From the NCBI GenBank assembly GCA_013396525.1, contig VWYX01000733.1, positions 1-64,000 of the forward strand: a DNA stretch of 64,000 bases, read 5' to 3'. This DNA comes from Chaetorhynchus papuensis. Taxonomy: Eukaryota; Chordata; Aves; Passeriformes; Rhipiduridae. The translations under genes were made by a program, and so were the position numbers. The notes beneath the pieces are model-generated. The model ran no database searches. It was not told the DNA's origin and worked only from the letters and a program-made list of their open reading frames with translations. Shown one piece after another: positions 40,901 to 52,617 of the stretch. Within the stretch, counting starts at the first letter, position 1; every line of letters starts with the position of its first letter.

Positions 40901-41727
40901 AGTGAGAAACAAAATGAGCAACAATCATTGCAGGAATAGTGGTTTGACTTTTTTTTTTTTAATTAAAAACCAAAACATAACAACAACAACAAAAAAACCC
41001 TGAAAGCAAAACACAAACATATCTGCAGCCAATTGAATTATCAGAAAGCACATTTTGAGTTTTCAACTTCTCATTCAAGAGCCAAAGAAAGAAATAACAT
41101 TAATCATTAAAGATGTTCAAATATTGCAGAAGTACAACAGTGAAACAGGCATTAAACAGCAAAATCAGCATCAGACACAACAGAAGCTATTCTTTATTTT
41201 ATCATCAGCTTCTAGCTGTCCCTTCATATCTACCAGCCTGACTAAAGAGAATTTAAATATTTAAGCTTAGCCTCTGTCTCCAGACAGCCCCGTACAACAT
41301 CTGCTACTTTAGGAGAAAGATTCAGAACTGCCTGGTCATGATAACTGAGCTATCCCTTGAGTGTAAAGATGTCCTTTCAGCTGGAGCTGGGACACAGCAG
41401 AATGATAATCAAGACAGTCTTGTGGTGATCCCACATGTGCACTACTTATTCTCAGAACAGATGTCAACATTCTCTAAAAATTCCAACTAGCTCACAAAGT
41501 AATATTAACTCAATGATTAAAATCAACTTTTCAAAATCTATTTGAGTAACACAAATCATGGAGCTTCTGTGGATATAAAAGCATGTCTGGTCAGAACAAA
41601 GCAGAGGCTGTATTTTAAGAGACCGTATCAGTAATCTGTTTATATTTACTATTTTGGCTTTTTCTTTAAAAAAGTAATTGTCCATCCATTTAGATATGCA
41701 ATAATTCCCTCTTCATATGATCATTAT
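37931..41727. other. Intronic, nothing recognised
   Basis: AT-rich sequence between two minus-strand CR1 copies. No exon or RNA gene recognised. Confidence 0.65.
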
Positions 41728-42135
41728 AAATTCATATAATGGTTTGGGTCAGAAGGGACCTTAAAGATCACCTAGTTCCACCCCCTGGGGGTGGAACCAC
41801 CTCCCATGGGCAGGGAGACCTTCTACTAGACCAGGTTGCTCAAGGTCCCATCCACTCTGGCCTTGAACACTTCCAGGCCTGGGGCATCCACAGCTTCTCT
41901 GGGCAGACTGTTCCAGTGTCTCACCACTCTCACAGTAAAGAATTTCTTTCCTGTATCTAATTCAGTTTAAAGCCATTTCCCCTTGTCCTTACACTTCATG
42001 TCCTTGTACAATGCCCCTCTTCAACCCTCTTGTAACCACCTTTAGGCCCTGGGAGGCTGCTCTAAGGTCTCCCCAGAGCCTTCTCTTCTATAAGCTGAAG
42101 AACTCCAACTCTCTCAGCCTTTCTAAAGAGGAAGG
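41728..42135 (-). repeat. CR1 LINE 3' fragment, minus strand
   Basis: The reverse orientation shows TAATGGTTTGGGTCAGAAGG, GACCTTAAAGATCACCTAGT, TTGAACACTTCCAGGCCTGG and TTTCCCCTTGTCCTTACACT. It is a typical 5'-truncated CR1 with an ordinary 3' end at 41,728. Confidence 0.93.
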
Positions 42136-42687
42136 GCATTGCATTAAAAAAAACATCTCCCACCTGCATGCAGAAATATGTCAAAAATATCTTTTTTGCA
42201 TGAATGCAAGATTACACTGAAGAAATCAACAGAAAGGAGTACAGATTGCAAATTCTCTCATATACATAATGGTTGTTTCTCCCCTGTGAATTTGAGAAAA
42301 AGCCCTATTATTTTAGCAACAGAATGAACCTTAAAATGTGTGTCTATTTGAGGCAATTATGTAACACTCATGCTTAAAAAAATATTATAAAACAATCTTG
42401 TAGCTTTTGGTAATTACTGTTAAAGATGCTAAGCCTGGCTAGAAATATGGAAGGGTCTTTTTTTAGAATCTGGTGTGACTGGATGACAAAAATCTAAGCC
42501 TGGTCTCTTAAAAGGAAAAAAAAAAGCTTGCAAATCATCCCAAATTTCAAAGTTTCAGTAGCTTAAACAATGTAGCATGAAACCTTCCAATTCTATTAAC
42601 TGCTACAGAGTAGCATGTTCTTGCTACCATCTTTGATAATATTACAACAGATTTAAATAAAGTTTGGGTGGAGGACATTTTTGGTTT

Positions 42688-42720
<33 letters not shown>

Positions 42721-45599
42721 GTAAGTCAAGAACAGGTAAGTCCTTTGGAGAAGCACTTCCATGGTTCTCATTTTGTGAGGTATGCCTTCGCATTTTGTTG
42801 GGTCTTCCACTGAAAACTTATTGAATGCAAACTCATCAGAATCAGTAAACACATCCGTTCTGGTTTTTCAGTTGAAACTTGTCCCAAAATTGCATCTAAC
42901 TGGATCCAAAATCTCCTCTGAAAATGATTTTAATTATAATATGAAAAGAGTCATAACTAGGAGATAATAGATAGCAATTCACCCAGCTGAACAGACTGCC
43001 CTCCTACTGATGGACAAGCAAGTGAGAAAATTAGCAAATGAGCCCATCACCTCTTATTATTTCAGAAAACTTGTTAGTTGTGATGAAGGAACAGTAAGTT
43101 CACAATTTTGTAATAACTTCAGGGAACTAGACAGATGCACATGAAACTATTTCTTTTTCATGAAAATGTGTTTCTGAGCCAACCACTGATCTGAGCTACA
43201 GTAGGAATCACACTGGACTGAGAGACAGGGAATCAGAGCTAACTTTTGTTCAATTTGTTTAATTTCCCTTCCATTTCTGTTCAGAAAATAGTTCCAGTTT
43301 GCAACCTTGCTTAGAATAAAGAAAATAACTAGTTAATCCACAAACTAGCTTGTAGTCACTGAGGTAGGTGCAGGTTGTACTGAATTAAATTAGCTGTAAA
43401 ACAACGACCTAAGATACTTCAGGCAGCAGCGCCATAACAGCGTGGAGCCTGACACTGCCTGCAAAAGCCCAGAGAGAGCTCCAACCCAGATGCAACATTC
43501 ATTTAAAAATCAAACAGCTGCAAGGCTGGAATCACCCCCTTGCCGTAACACAGCAGACTCAACACTGAAGTTCAGGAGCTGCTTGAAGAGCTCTTTGGTC
43601 ATCCATGACACACCAACAACAGCAGCACGAGCTACAGCACACCAACTCCAACCATTGATTTTCAACCCCCCGTTTCACAGGACCCACTGCCTTAGGTAAG
43701 CAGGTGTACAGAAAGCAAATGAGCTTAAAAGCAGCAGTAGCAAAACTGTGTCTTCACTGTAATTGTAGCTTGCATACACAAAGACTCCAAAAGAGCCTTT
43801 TGCTAGCCACATCCTGACTGTCTGCATGTCCCCATGCAAATTTATAACTATAAATTTGGGAGAGTTGCACATTTTTTCCACACATAACAGTAGACCTTGT
43901 TCATATCTTGTTTCCCACCAAATAAAGCCTTTTTACATTTATAGGTAATAAAAAAATAATGCAAAACAAGTCGAGTTTAAACTGAAATCAGTTTAAATAG
44001 GGCACATAAAACAGTTATACAAACAAAAGAAATTCAAAGAAGAGCAACACAAGCACCAGAAGCACCCACTATTCTTTATTCCTCTTATTTATTGCTGTCA
44101 AATCTGACACAAAAACTTTTAAAATATGCACAGTCCACACAAATAGAGCAGAACACTGTATTTATCTTCTGTATTTTGTTTCTCTTTGGACAGGCATTAT
44201 CACATTCAGCCTGCACTGATGTATCTCCCAAACCATGAAAGCATTACACTGTATTCTTACCCTAGAAGTCACCAGTGATGCCAATACATATATTTTTATT
44301 TAACTCTATGCATGCTGTACTAATAAGCGTATCAATGGCTGTACCTATTCCACATAGTTAAGACCAGGGGGCAGCAATTCTGTCAGACACTAACCTAACA
44401 GGTTGATTTCTGACAAATCTATCAGTGGCCATGGCTTAGCTAAAAGAGAAAAGAAAAACCAAAACAGTTACAGCTATGAAAAGTTACAGATATTAATCTA
44501 GGTTACACAATAAAAATAAAATACACAATTTCAAATGTGAACTTACAATGACTTTAGTCAGTTGCTGCAGACAATAGCACTGGTACAATTTTGAACATAG
44601 ACAGTTCTTCTATTACAACTTTAGCTGATCTGAATCCTATGGAATTATATTTTCCATACCCAAGAGTATCAGACAAGCACCATAACTGAATAATTAATAC
44701 TCTTTCCTTGCATACCAAATGTTTGCTCATGCCAACACGTTCAGCAGAACTAAAAGGCTCTATTAAATCCATCTCCTAGATATGCACGGGTTCCTGAAGA
44801 ATCGACAAATACTTGATGAACTAAGTGTATAATCCAAGCAACAACGAACTGCAACCTATGCAACAACAGCAAAATTCTATCTTCTTTCAGTGTCATTATG
44901 CTTGTACATTCAAGCAAGCACAGGACAAGAGAAGAGCTGAACACTGTCTTGTTTTAAAGGCATTTGGAAGACATTTCCTCATAACTACTGACCCACTCCA
45001 TTGGAAATCACTCTGAAACCTCAAATAGGAAGCAGTGGACTGACATCCCTAGGAAACCAGCTCTGGAAGTTTACCCATTTTCACGCTCCTATTTCTTGAC
45101 AGCAGAGCAGGGTGAACATTTAAATGACGCTCATAACAAACATGAAAAACCCCAGCACTGAGGCTTCAACGTTGCGATGCTGAGACTGTATAATCTCTTC
45201 TGTTGCATTATTTTGCTCCTCTACTTCCACCAATTTTGTTTTCATATTATTTCCCTCACTCCACATTCATCCCGTCATCCTTACCTCATTTCTTAAACCA
45301 AGTCTCCCTTGGCAGATTTCTGCAGAGTTCTGCGCTTACTCGATGTAACGAGTGGCTGAGGAAAGCCTCTACTAACGATCCCAAACAAAACTCACCCTTC
45401 ATCTTCCCTCTAAAAATCTCAACATTCACACATTTTTTCTACTGCAACAACCGACAGCACTGAAAACACCAAGAAGTACCACAGCAACATTTAAGTTCAC
45501 ACAACTGCTTTACGCACTAATCTTTGAGACGCCAGAGCAGGAAAGCTTTCTTTAACTAGCTCAACACAAGGGCAAAGTCCCACAATTAAAAGACCAGAT
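42136..45599. other. Intronic, nothing recognised apart from T28
   Basis: AT-rich sequence leading into the CpG-island edge. No exon recognised. Confidence 0.65.
42692..42719 (+). repeat. T28 homopolymer
   Basis: 28 uninterrupted T, the longest homopolymer seen in the window. On the transcribed strand it is A28. No retroposed gene is recognisable beside it. Confidence 0.95.
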
Positions 45600-45757
45600 T
45601 ACATGCATACCAGCGCCTCTGGCTCCCGTGGATTTGGGCGGGTGGTGCTGCCCCGTCCCTGATGCTCTCTCAAAGGCATATAGAAAAAAAGAAGGAAAAA
45701 AAAGAACAAAAAAAGGAAAAGGGATAAAAAACAGGGGATAGGGTGTGGACGATTTAC

Positions 45758-45887
45758 CTCTTCCAGCAGCGTGACCGTGTTCCTGCAGTTCTGCAAGCGG
45801 GTGGTGAAGCTGGAGGTGGTCGGGGAGTTGTAATCCTCTGTGGTCTCGGCGATGAACTCCGACACGGTGATCTGGTCCGGCATGATC
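45758..45887 (-). CDS. ASAP1: ASAP1 proximal coding exon (N-terminal part of BAR region)
   Basis: ASAP1 is a multidomain Arf GTPase-activating protein (BAR, PH, ArfGAP, ankyrin, proline-rich, SH3) that acts on Arf GTPases at membranes and focal adhesions. On the minus strand an ATG at 45,883 opens 42 codons reading MPDQITVSEF...RNTVTLLEE, which I recognise as the ASAP1 N-terminus just before and into the BAR domain; the close paralogue ASAP2 differs in this stretch as I recall it. The exon ends at 45,758 after GAG and is followed by a GTAAAT donor in phase 0; in known ASAP1 the next residues are ALDQ. A CAG at 45,888-45,890 allows splicing from an upstream exon with the exon starting at 45,887, adding GATC before the ATG. 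The ATG has A at -3. Codons end mostly in G or C, as expected at a CpG island. The rest of the protein lies outside the window (below position 1) or in unrecognised exons. Confidence 0.96.
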
Positions 45888-46076
45888 CTGCCCCACCGGT
45901 AAAGCCCAGGAGGAGCCGGGCACACAGATCCGGAGAGAGGGGAAGCCAAGTTTCGAGGGGGAAGGTGGGGGGGGGAAAAATAAGAAAACGAAAAAAAAAA
46001 AAAAAAGCAGAGGGAAGAAGATGTTAACAGCCAGCAGAGACCCGCAGCATCAAAGCAGCGGAGCCGCAGAGGGTGG
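45888..46076 (-). promoter_or_regulatory. ASAP1: proximal ASAP1 3' splice site with long AG-free zone
   Basis: The acceptor AG on the minus strand lies at 45,888-45,889. The next AG upstream is at 46,077-46,078, so 187 nt contain none. The zone includes T16 (46,006-45,991), C9 (45,975-45,967) and other pyrimidine runs. This fits a 3' splice site with a distant branch point. The same bases would be 5' UTR for a transcript initiated in the CpG island. Confidence 0.65.
46024..46050 (-). other. upstream ORF 2 in putative ASAP1 proximal 5' UTR
   Basis: This eight-codon ORF (MLRVSAGC, stop TAA) starts on the A of the preceding TGA (TGATG overlap) and ends 140 nt before the main ATG, a distance compatible with reinitiation. 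It is also out of frame with the main coding sequence. Confidence 0.45.
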
Positions 46077-46097
46077 CTGAGGCTTCGCCCTCTGCAT
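46050..46097 (-). other. upstream ORF 1 in putative ASAP1 proximal 5' UTR
   Basis: An ATG at 46,097 opens 15 codons ending in TGA at 46,052-46,050, out of frame with the main ATG at 45,883. It would be in the 5' UTR only if transcription starts above 46,097. Its stop overlaps the start of the next upstream ORF as TGATG. It is a candidate translational control element, not a protein gene. Confidence 0.45.
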
Positions 46098-47760
46098 CCA
46101 GCCTCTCCCCGGCCACCCCCTCCTCCTCCGGGCAGGAGGTGAAGGGGGAGAGGCCCCCGCACGGCGCCCCTCGCTCGGCCCCGCCGGTGGGGAGCGCTCC
46201 CGCGGCCGCCTCCGAGCAGCCCAGCCCGACCCCGCCGCGGCGCTGCGGGGAGGGCGGCGGGAGGGGAGCGGCGACCGCGCCGGGCTCAGCCCCTTTCCCC
46301 ACCCGCGCCGACCCCCCCACGCCCCCCGCCCCGGCCGCCGCTCCCGCCCGCGTCGAGCACTGACTTGTGCGGGCTCGGGCTGCGCCCCCCGGGCCGGAGG
46401 CGGGGCCGGGCCGGGCGCGGCGGGGCCGCGGGGCCGCGCTGACGGGCACCACTCACGGGCACGCGCCGCCCGCCGCCGCCGCTACGCGCGACAACGAGGA
46501 AGAGGCTCCGCGCAGGCGCGGCGGCCGCTCCCCTCCCCCGGCCCCGCGGTTGCTGAGGGGAGGAGGCTGCCACTCGTTCGTTTTCTTATCGTAAAAAAGG
46601 GCTTTTTGGTGGAAGCTGACAAGGTCGGGGCGTGCTGGGCTGCAGCAGTGTCTCTAAGCGGGAGAATGAGCTTCCCGTGCTGTCTGGCAGCGGGGAGGGA
46701 CCGTGCCTGCTCCGGGCTGCGGCTCCGCGCCCGGTCCAGGGAACCCCCAAGGAGAGTCAGAGGGTCTCTTGCTTCTTTTTTCCCTTCCTAAGTCCGTCAC
46801 AGCCGGTCGGAGCCCCATCCGCCGGTGATGTAGAGCCGAGGATTCATGCAGCCAGCACTGAGACAGCCATCCCTCTCGGCAATCTGACTGCATAGGTTTT
46901 TACGCTACTTAGACTTAGTTAATTTTTAAGAAGTCCTGCTATGATTCAGAGAAGCCCTTGAAGCTGCTGTTGGCGATTTTGCGTTACTAGTTCTGTTCCT
47001 GAGCCTTTCCAGAGCAGAGTTCTGTGAGAGCTGCCATGGCCGGGTCGCAGAGGCCAGCGCGGTGTCCCAGCAGCAGCGCCGGCCCGAGACCTGGACCGCG
47101 GGTTTACAGCCCTGTGTCCTCTCACAAGCAGTATTTCTGAATATTTAACACACCCTTTATCCATTATTGCATCATGTAACTCAGGGAACTGACAGACAAC
47201 TCTAATGATATTTTTTTTTTAAGCTTAGGTTTGGGCATCCATATGTTCCTTTCTAAAGAAGGCTAAGTCTCAGGAGGCTCAAGTAATTGTGGTCATCTGC
47301 TGCATCAGTGTGATTTATGTAGTCATACTGTGTGATTTCCTCCTCCTTGTATCTGGAATTCTCTCCACAGAAGCTGGACCATTCAAGAATGGTAAATATT
47401 CTCAAATCTGAGCAATTGAAAATGAGCAATATTATATGGCTGTATCCATTTCAAAAGATTTTATGGTCTCTTTATAAGTACCTACTGCATTACAATGTGA
47501 TTAGGCTTGTATATGGTTTTGTATGTAATTCTAATAAAATGCCTGTGCAACACAAAAATATTTGACAGTATCAACTAAAAACTGCAATGCCTGAGTAAGA
47601 ATAAAAAGGAGATACCTGATTTGAGTATACCCATAAAAAATGATTTGTATGCAGTTCTGTCAGCAAAAGTATGACCAATACTCCTGAGCAACGGTCCTGC
47701 CTGAACATGTTTCTTTGATTTCATTTCCTTACTAGAAGCCATCCATATGGCCATGTGATT

Positions 47761-47775
47761 GCTGCTGCTGCTGCT
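47761..47775 (+). repeat. (GCT)5 trinucleotide repeat
   Basis: Five GCT units, within a short open frame of no recognised function. Confidence 0.9.
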
Positions 47776-50700
47776 TCACGTGATCCAGCTTTCTGGCACA
47801 AAGGCTCTGAGCTTGTTCAGATGATTGCTAAACGTCATGAGACTCTGAAAGGTAGAGTAGGCAAGAGGAGGAGGAAGCCAAGAAAAGAACTGTGTGGGAG
47901 TTGCACTGAAAAATGGATTGGGGAAAAAGAAAATGAAGCGCTGAAGAAATGATGGGAGGGGTAGGAAGAAAATCAATTGAGGATCGTGTTCATAAGAGCA
48001 GTGGAGGAGGAAGAGAGACCAAGAAGATAAAAATGGCTGGTGGCATCAAAAGCAGTATGGAAAGAAGAGTGAAGAACTGGATGGGGGGTTGGGCCAGGGA
48101 AGAGCTGTTGGTAGCATCCAAAAGAGCTGTTTTGGCATGCCTAGCCTGCTTGGAAACTGGATGGGTGAGGGATATAGCCCGAGGGCCAAACAGGGTCTCT
48201 GTGGTCATGCCCTGTAATTTCCTGCAGAACATCAGCCATGGGCTGTCACACAGCTGTTCCTGGGCCAGACCTGTGGTCTGCAGGTCAGCCACAGTGTTCA
48301 TGTTAGGAAGAGTCCTGATCCCTCGTTGGCAGATTTCAAGTGAGGATAAATCCATCACACTGATGGACAAACTGGTTTAATTAATTGGGTACTCTCACTG
48401 TTAGGGTTGAATTGTTCCTCTTCAGGCTGAAGTTGTTGAGCTTGACCATTAATCTCTGAATTGTAAAATAACCTCATCTGCTCTCCCAAACAAATCCTAC
48501 CATATGGAGTGCAGACAGAAGCTGAACGTACTGCTAAAGACATAATTTTTTTCAATACTGTTTTGTGGAAATTAAAACTACAGAATTGAAGATCATGTTC
48601 AACTAAAAAAGGGAGTAGACCAGCCAGGGAAACTGTAGCAGTGAAGGCAGAGCAGAGAGTAACTGCAGGTGAGCTTCTATGTTTCCTCATCAGGAAAAAA
48701 GTAGTCTTTTAAAAAGACATATTAAATATATATTAAAAAAAAGTGAATGCAAAAGAATACTGGTAAATAAAGAGAATGGCACAAGGCCTAAAAATGAAAA
48801 AGGAAGATTATAATTGCCTTTTGGTCCGTTTTTGACAGTTCTGAAATTCTTTACTCTGCCAAAGAGAATACAGTGCTCTGTTTTGCTGCTTAGAAGCAGC
48901 ATTTCCCCTTCTTCTATTCAAATGTTAGTAGAGAAAATAGCCCTATAGGCATGACCTCTTTAGGCTTGGATTATTTTCACTTAAACTCACTGGAAGCAAG
49001 GTTAGTTAATTAATGTGATGGTAATAAAACTAAATTATACAAGCTGCCTGTAAAAATGTGCTTAGGTTTAAACTAGTCAAATTATATAAGTATTTCAAAT
49101 AGCATTTAGTGAATTTCAGATTTAACCATGTTTCCTGTTTTGAATTGCGATCGGTATCTGAGATTCAATTCTAAATTTGTAAGACGCACCTCTCTATAAA
49201 TTGTCACTAACTGAAATCACTGTTTCACTTCACAAATGTCAAAGAATAATCATCAGAGTGTGAAAGTTTTATTTCACAGCGTCTGCTGTAACGCTATCTT
49301 AGTCTGTGCTAGATTCTGGGGGAGGCTGTGCCATGGCCTTTTTCTCATGGAAGGTTTGCCAATGAAGTAACGCTTATCTCACTCCTCTTGGTATTCTGAA
49401 GTGAAACACATCTCTGTGTCCATCCTGAACAAGCTAGTGCCAGTGAGGATCAGGCGAGCAGCACTGGAGAGCACACTACTTACTGCTGATGCATTGCAGT
49501 CAAGAAAGTTGTTCTGGCTTGCCATCCCACCCAGTGATTCAGTCTACAAATCCATTTGATTGCCTGGCTTTTCTTGTGATTGCCAACAGAAGAGTTAATT
49601 ACAGCAAATTGATAATAATTCTGCAATGCTGGTGATAGTCACCATGCTTAGGGAGAGGCCAAGGAACATAGCAATGACAGCACAAACTACCAACACAGGT
49701 GTTGTGCAATAAACTGAATACCAATGAAAGTATTTTTCATTTTCTAGTATTCTAGACAGCTTATATTTAGATAGAGGTCATCAGTTCACTCACAGGAGCT
49801 GAGCAGGAGTGAACAGGTTATGATGTTGTCATCACTGTGAACTTTGCAGCATGACCAGTATGTGCCAGAGGTGAAGAGCTACATGGCACTTGCACAGCTC
49901 TTCGCATCACCAATGCACTTAACTGTTGAAACCACACAGCAGTGAGGTAGAGAACAGCAAGATTATCTTTCCACTGTAGATAAGGAGCCAGAGAGATGAG
50001 CTTGTGGCCCTGCTGTGTTTGTGGCTGTCTAGCTTTAGTCATGCAAAGTCAGCTCTTCAGGGTATCAACACCTCATCTAGGCTGAAGCTGGAGGTGGATC
50101 TCCTGTGGGATATGATTATGCTGCCTGCAGAGAGCAGCCCCAGGACCACCCTGAGGTCACACTTCCCTGCTGCATAGGAAGCAAACTCACAGATGCAAAC
50201 TCAGGTGTGGTTGCTGCTTGGTTTTTGGAAACAAGCTTGACCCAAGTCCCTGGCTGTGCACCAAATGTGTTGTCAAGCATGCTCAGACAAGCTGCCTCCA
50301 GGGCCATTTGCAGCCTGTCCGTGTGGCAGTGAAGTGAGTTGTTAGCTGGAGAAGGAATTCACTGTGCACATTGCTGCTGTGCAGATGAATCCTTTTGATT
50401 AGTACAGGTGTAGCCATGCCAGGATCTCAGTGTAGGGTTTTTTGATTCTCAGGTATAAACATGATGATTGCTTTTTTGCAAATACGGGTTTACAACTACA
50501 CTAATTTTTCGACTTTCAGGGTTCCCATCTCAGCTATTACTGCTGATAAAAGTGGTGATTTTATGATATAATAGACAATAGTGTTCAATTAAAACATCAA
50601 ATCATTGAAATACACATGCTTTTCTTAGTAAATTCTATAGTTGTTCTTTTTATGCTCCTTAGCATCTTCACAAACATGGAGAGAGTGTCACCAGCTCAGC

Positions 50701-51227
50701 ACCATATAGCAACAGAAGTAGTGGTGTGTTAAGATTCATCAGAAGAATATCCTTAGGCTATGTTCTCTACCGTACTGCTATCCTGGATACGGTTGTGGTT
50801 TGGTGTTAAATTCATCCATTTCAGCTAAACACAGCAGGCAGCAGTACTTCCCATCCTCCTCCTGATCCTAACTCACTTTATGAGATCACTCTATGACATA
50901 AGACAGCCATGGCAGTTGATAACTGAAAAAGCTGATTTGAGATTCCCCAAGAAAACATCTATATGGTAAATTGCTGGTACTAGATTTTTATAGTTTTATT
51001 TTCAGATAACTTCTGACAAAATTAATGAGAAAGGCTTATTTAAGTACTAGAATATCCACAAATATTTCTGAACATCAGCTCTTTTCATTTGAGTTGGATG
51101 CTGGGCTTAGAGGATAAAAGAAGCTTCAAATCAACAAGAATCTCAGCAGGATGAGTTATGCTTTTGGTTTTGGAATATCTCACGTGCTAAAACTCAGTAA
51201 ACTTTTTTTGTTAATGGAACTCTCATA

Positions 51228-51249
51228 GTTTTGTTTTGCAAAACAAAAC
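51228..51249. repeat. Perfect 22-base palindrome
   Basis: GTTTTGTTTTG followed by its exact reverse complement CAAAACAAAAC, without a loop. Confidence 0.85.
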
Positions 51250-52617
51250 CACCCCATTTGTGTAAGGACAAGTAACATCATCACTTTGTACTTCAGCAGG
51301 AAATGTTTAGTCAGGAGGCATTTCACCTGCAGGAGCTGTGTCCTCTCAGATCAGAGGACAGTCCCGACGGCTGACTGAGCCTTGTACAAAATGTAACAAC
51401 TACATATTTTAACCTGCAGCATGTTTACACATTTAATATCACATAAGTGCATGATGTACTCACAGGAAGAGGCAAAGTCTATTTTAAACATTGAAGCCTA
51501 CCTCACACATTGTGACTGGTGCTAATTTGCTTGACGGGAACTTACGTGGTAAACTGCAGTGTTTCTGCTTGAGGAAGAAGGCTGTTGCCTTTGACATTTG
51601 CAAACAAACCTTTGAAATTATTGTGTTATTGGGACAGAATAGTCAGGTAACTTTCCAGTAAAAGAAAACTTCTCGTCTATGTCACACTGCTGAATATGAG
51701 GAAGACCAAAATCCAGGTCCAGCAAACATGCTGATTGCAATTCTGTGGTTTTTAAGGGACAGTATCTACCAGTGTGGCTTATGAACTACATGAGCTGTGT
51801 CAACAGTTTGTGCTGCTGCTGTGATTGTTTTGAATGCAAGAATCAGCTGATTTCAATTTTAATATTGGCATCTCCCAGCATTTGTCTTCATCTGGTATTT
51901 AAAATGAGATAGCAACTGTCTCAGAAACTACAGTGTTATTTTAAAAACCTTTTAGCACTTACAATAGTGGCTTAAACAGAAGGTTCTTTTTGCATTCTTT
52001 CAATACTAAAATGATCGCAAAAAGAGAGCCCATTGTGTTCTCGTTATAAATGACATTTTAGTAGCATTAAGACCTTGTGCTTTTAACGCTATGTGGACAA
52101 AATGAAAAAAAGATTAAATCAAAACATCAGAAATATTTTGCTGAATTATATATTTCGCCTCTTATTTACTTGAATATCCTGGGCGAGTAGCTTGGCTGAA
52201 TGATAAGTAAGCTCAAATAACCATCTCAAAGGAGAGCTGAAAATAACAGCACTGAAAATGAAGTGCAGCATTGAGTTACACAAGATTAAGCTGACTAATC
52301 TGCTGATTCAGTTTTGCCTTTGTTTTTTGGTTTTGTCATGCAAGATCAAGAGTCAAGCAGACAAACACATAATGGCATTCCAGGCTTCCAGTAACAACAA
52401 CAAGCAATGGGCTGTTCCCCTGCAGCCTTTGCAGTCTCCAAAGAGGAAACAGCAAAATGCTCACCTGCAGCAAGAGGCAGCAGGCTCAGGACATAGATGG
52501 TCTATTTCTTGTTACAGGTGGACTGAATTTGGTATTTCTGTTTCACAGAGGTTTTCTTGTTAGAGGTGCTCAATTAAGAAACCTTACTTCAGTTCACAGG
52601 AAGTGTAATAATGCATA

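Larger units (their letters stand above)
1..45757 (-). other. ASAP1: ASAP1 intron after the proximal exon (partial)
   Basis: This is sequence downstream, in the sense of transcription, of the GTAAAT donor at 45,757. I found no exon encoding the ALDQ... continuation, so the intron probably runs past position 1; the first introns of this gene are long in other vertebrates. It is AT-rich and holds most of the CR1 copies, one solo LTR and simple repeats, listed separately. Confidence 0.8.
45600..47110. promoter_or_regulatory. ASAP1: CpG island and probable proximal ASAP1 promoter
   Basis: Base composition changes sharply from AT-rich intron to CpG-dense sequence, densest at about 46,030-46,560, with a weaker shoulder to about 47,110. 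GC-box-like GGGGCGG/GGGGCCGGG clusters occur at 46,385-46,440, and an NRF1-like CGCGCAGGCGCG lies at 46,509-46,520. No TATA box is evident. This is the usual form of a broad housekeeping promoter, and its position just upstream of the MPDQ exon fits the short ASAP1 isoform. The exact start site cannot be read from sequence. Such islands are often bidirectional, but I see no recognisable plus-strand gene. Confidence 0.85.
47111..52617. other. Upstream of CpG island, nothing recognised
   Basis: Intron for the long isoform. Open frames at 47.75-48.38 kb and near 50.1 kb are not recognised as proteins. A perfect palindrome is at 51.23 kb. Confidence 0.65.

Noticed and set aside
45599..46162. 187-codon minus-strand ORF
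   Set aside because: Only its MPDQ...LLEE part is exon. The upstream start is GTG and the downstream part reads through the splice donor into intron.
46024..46573. Several long GC-rich ORFs on both strands at the CpG island
   Set aside because: High GC removes stop codons by composition. The translations are Ala/Gly/Pro/Arg-rich and have no recognisable domain.
47755..48380. Basic ORFs upstream of the CpG island
   Set aside because: No recognised family and no splice structure; considered as a divergent gene from the island but not supported.
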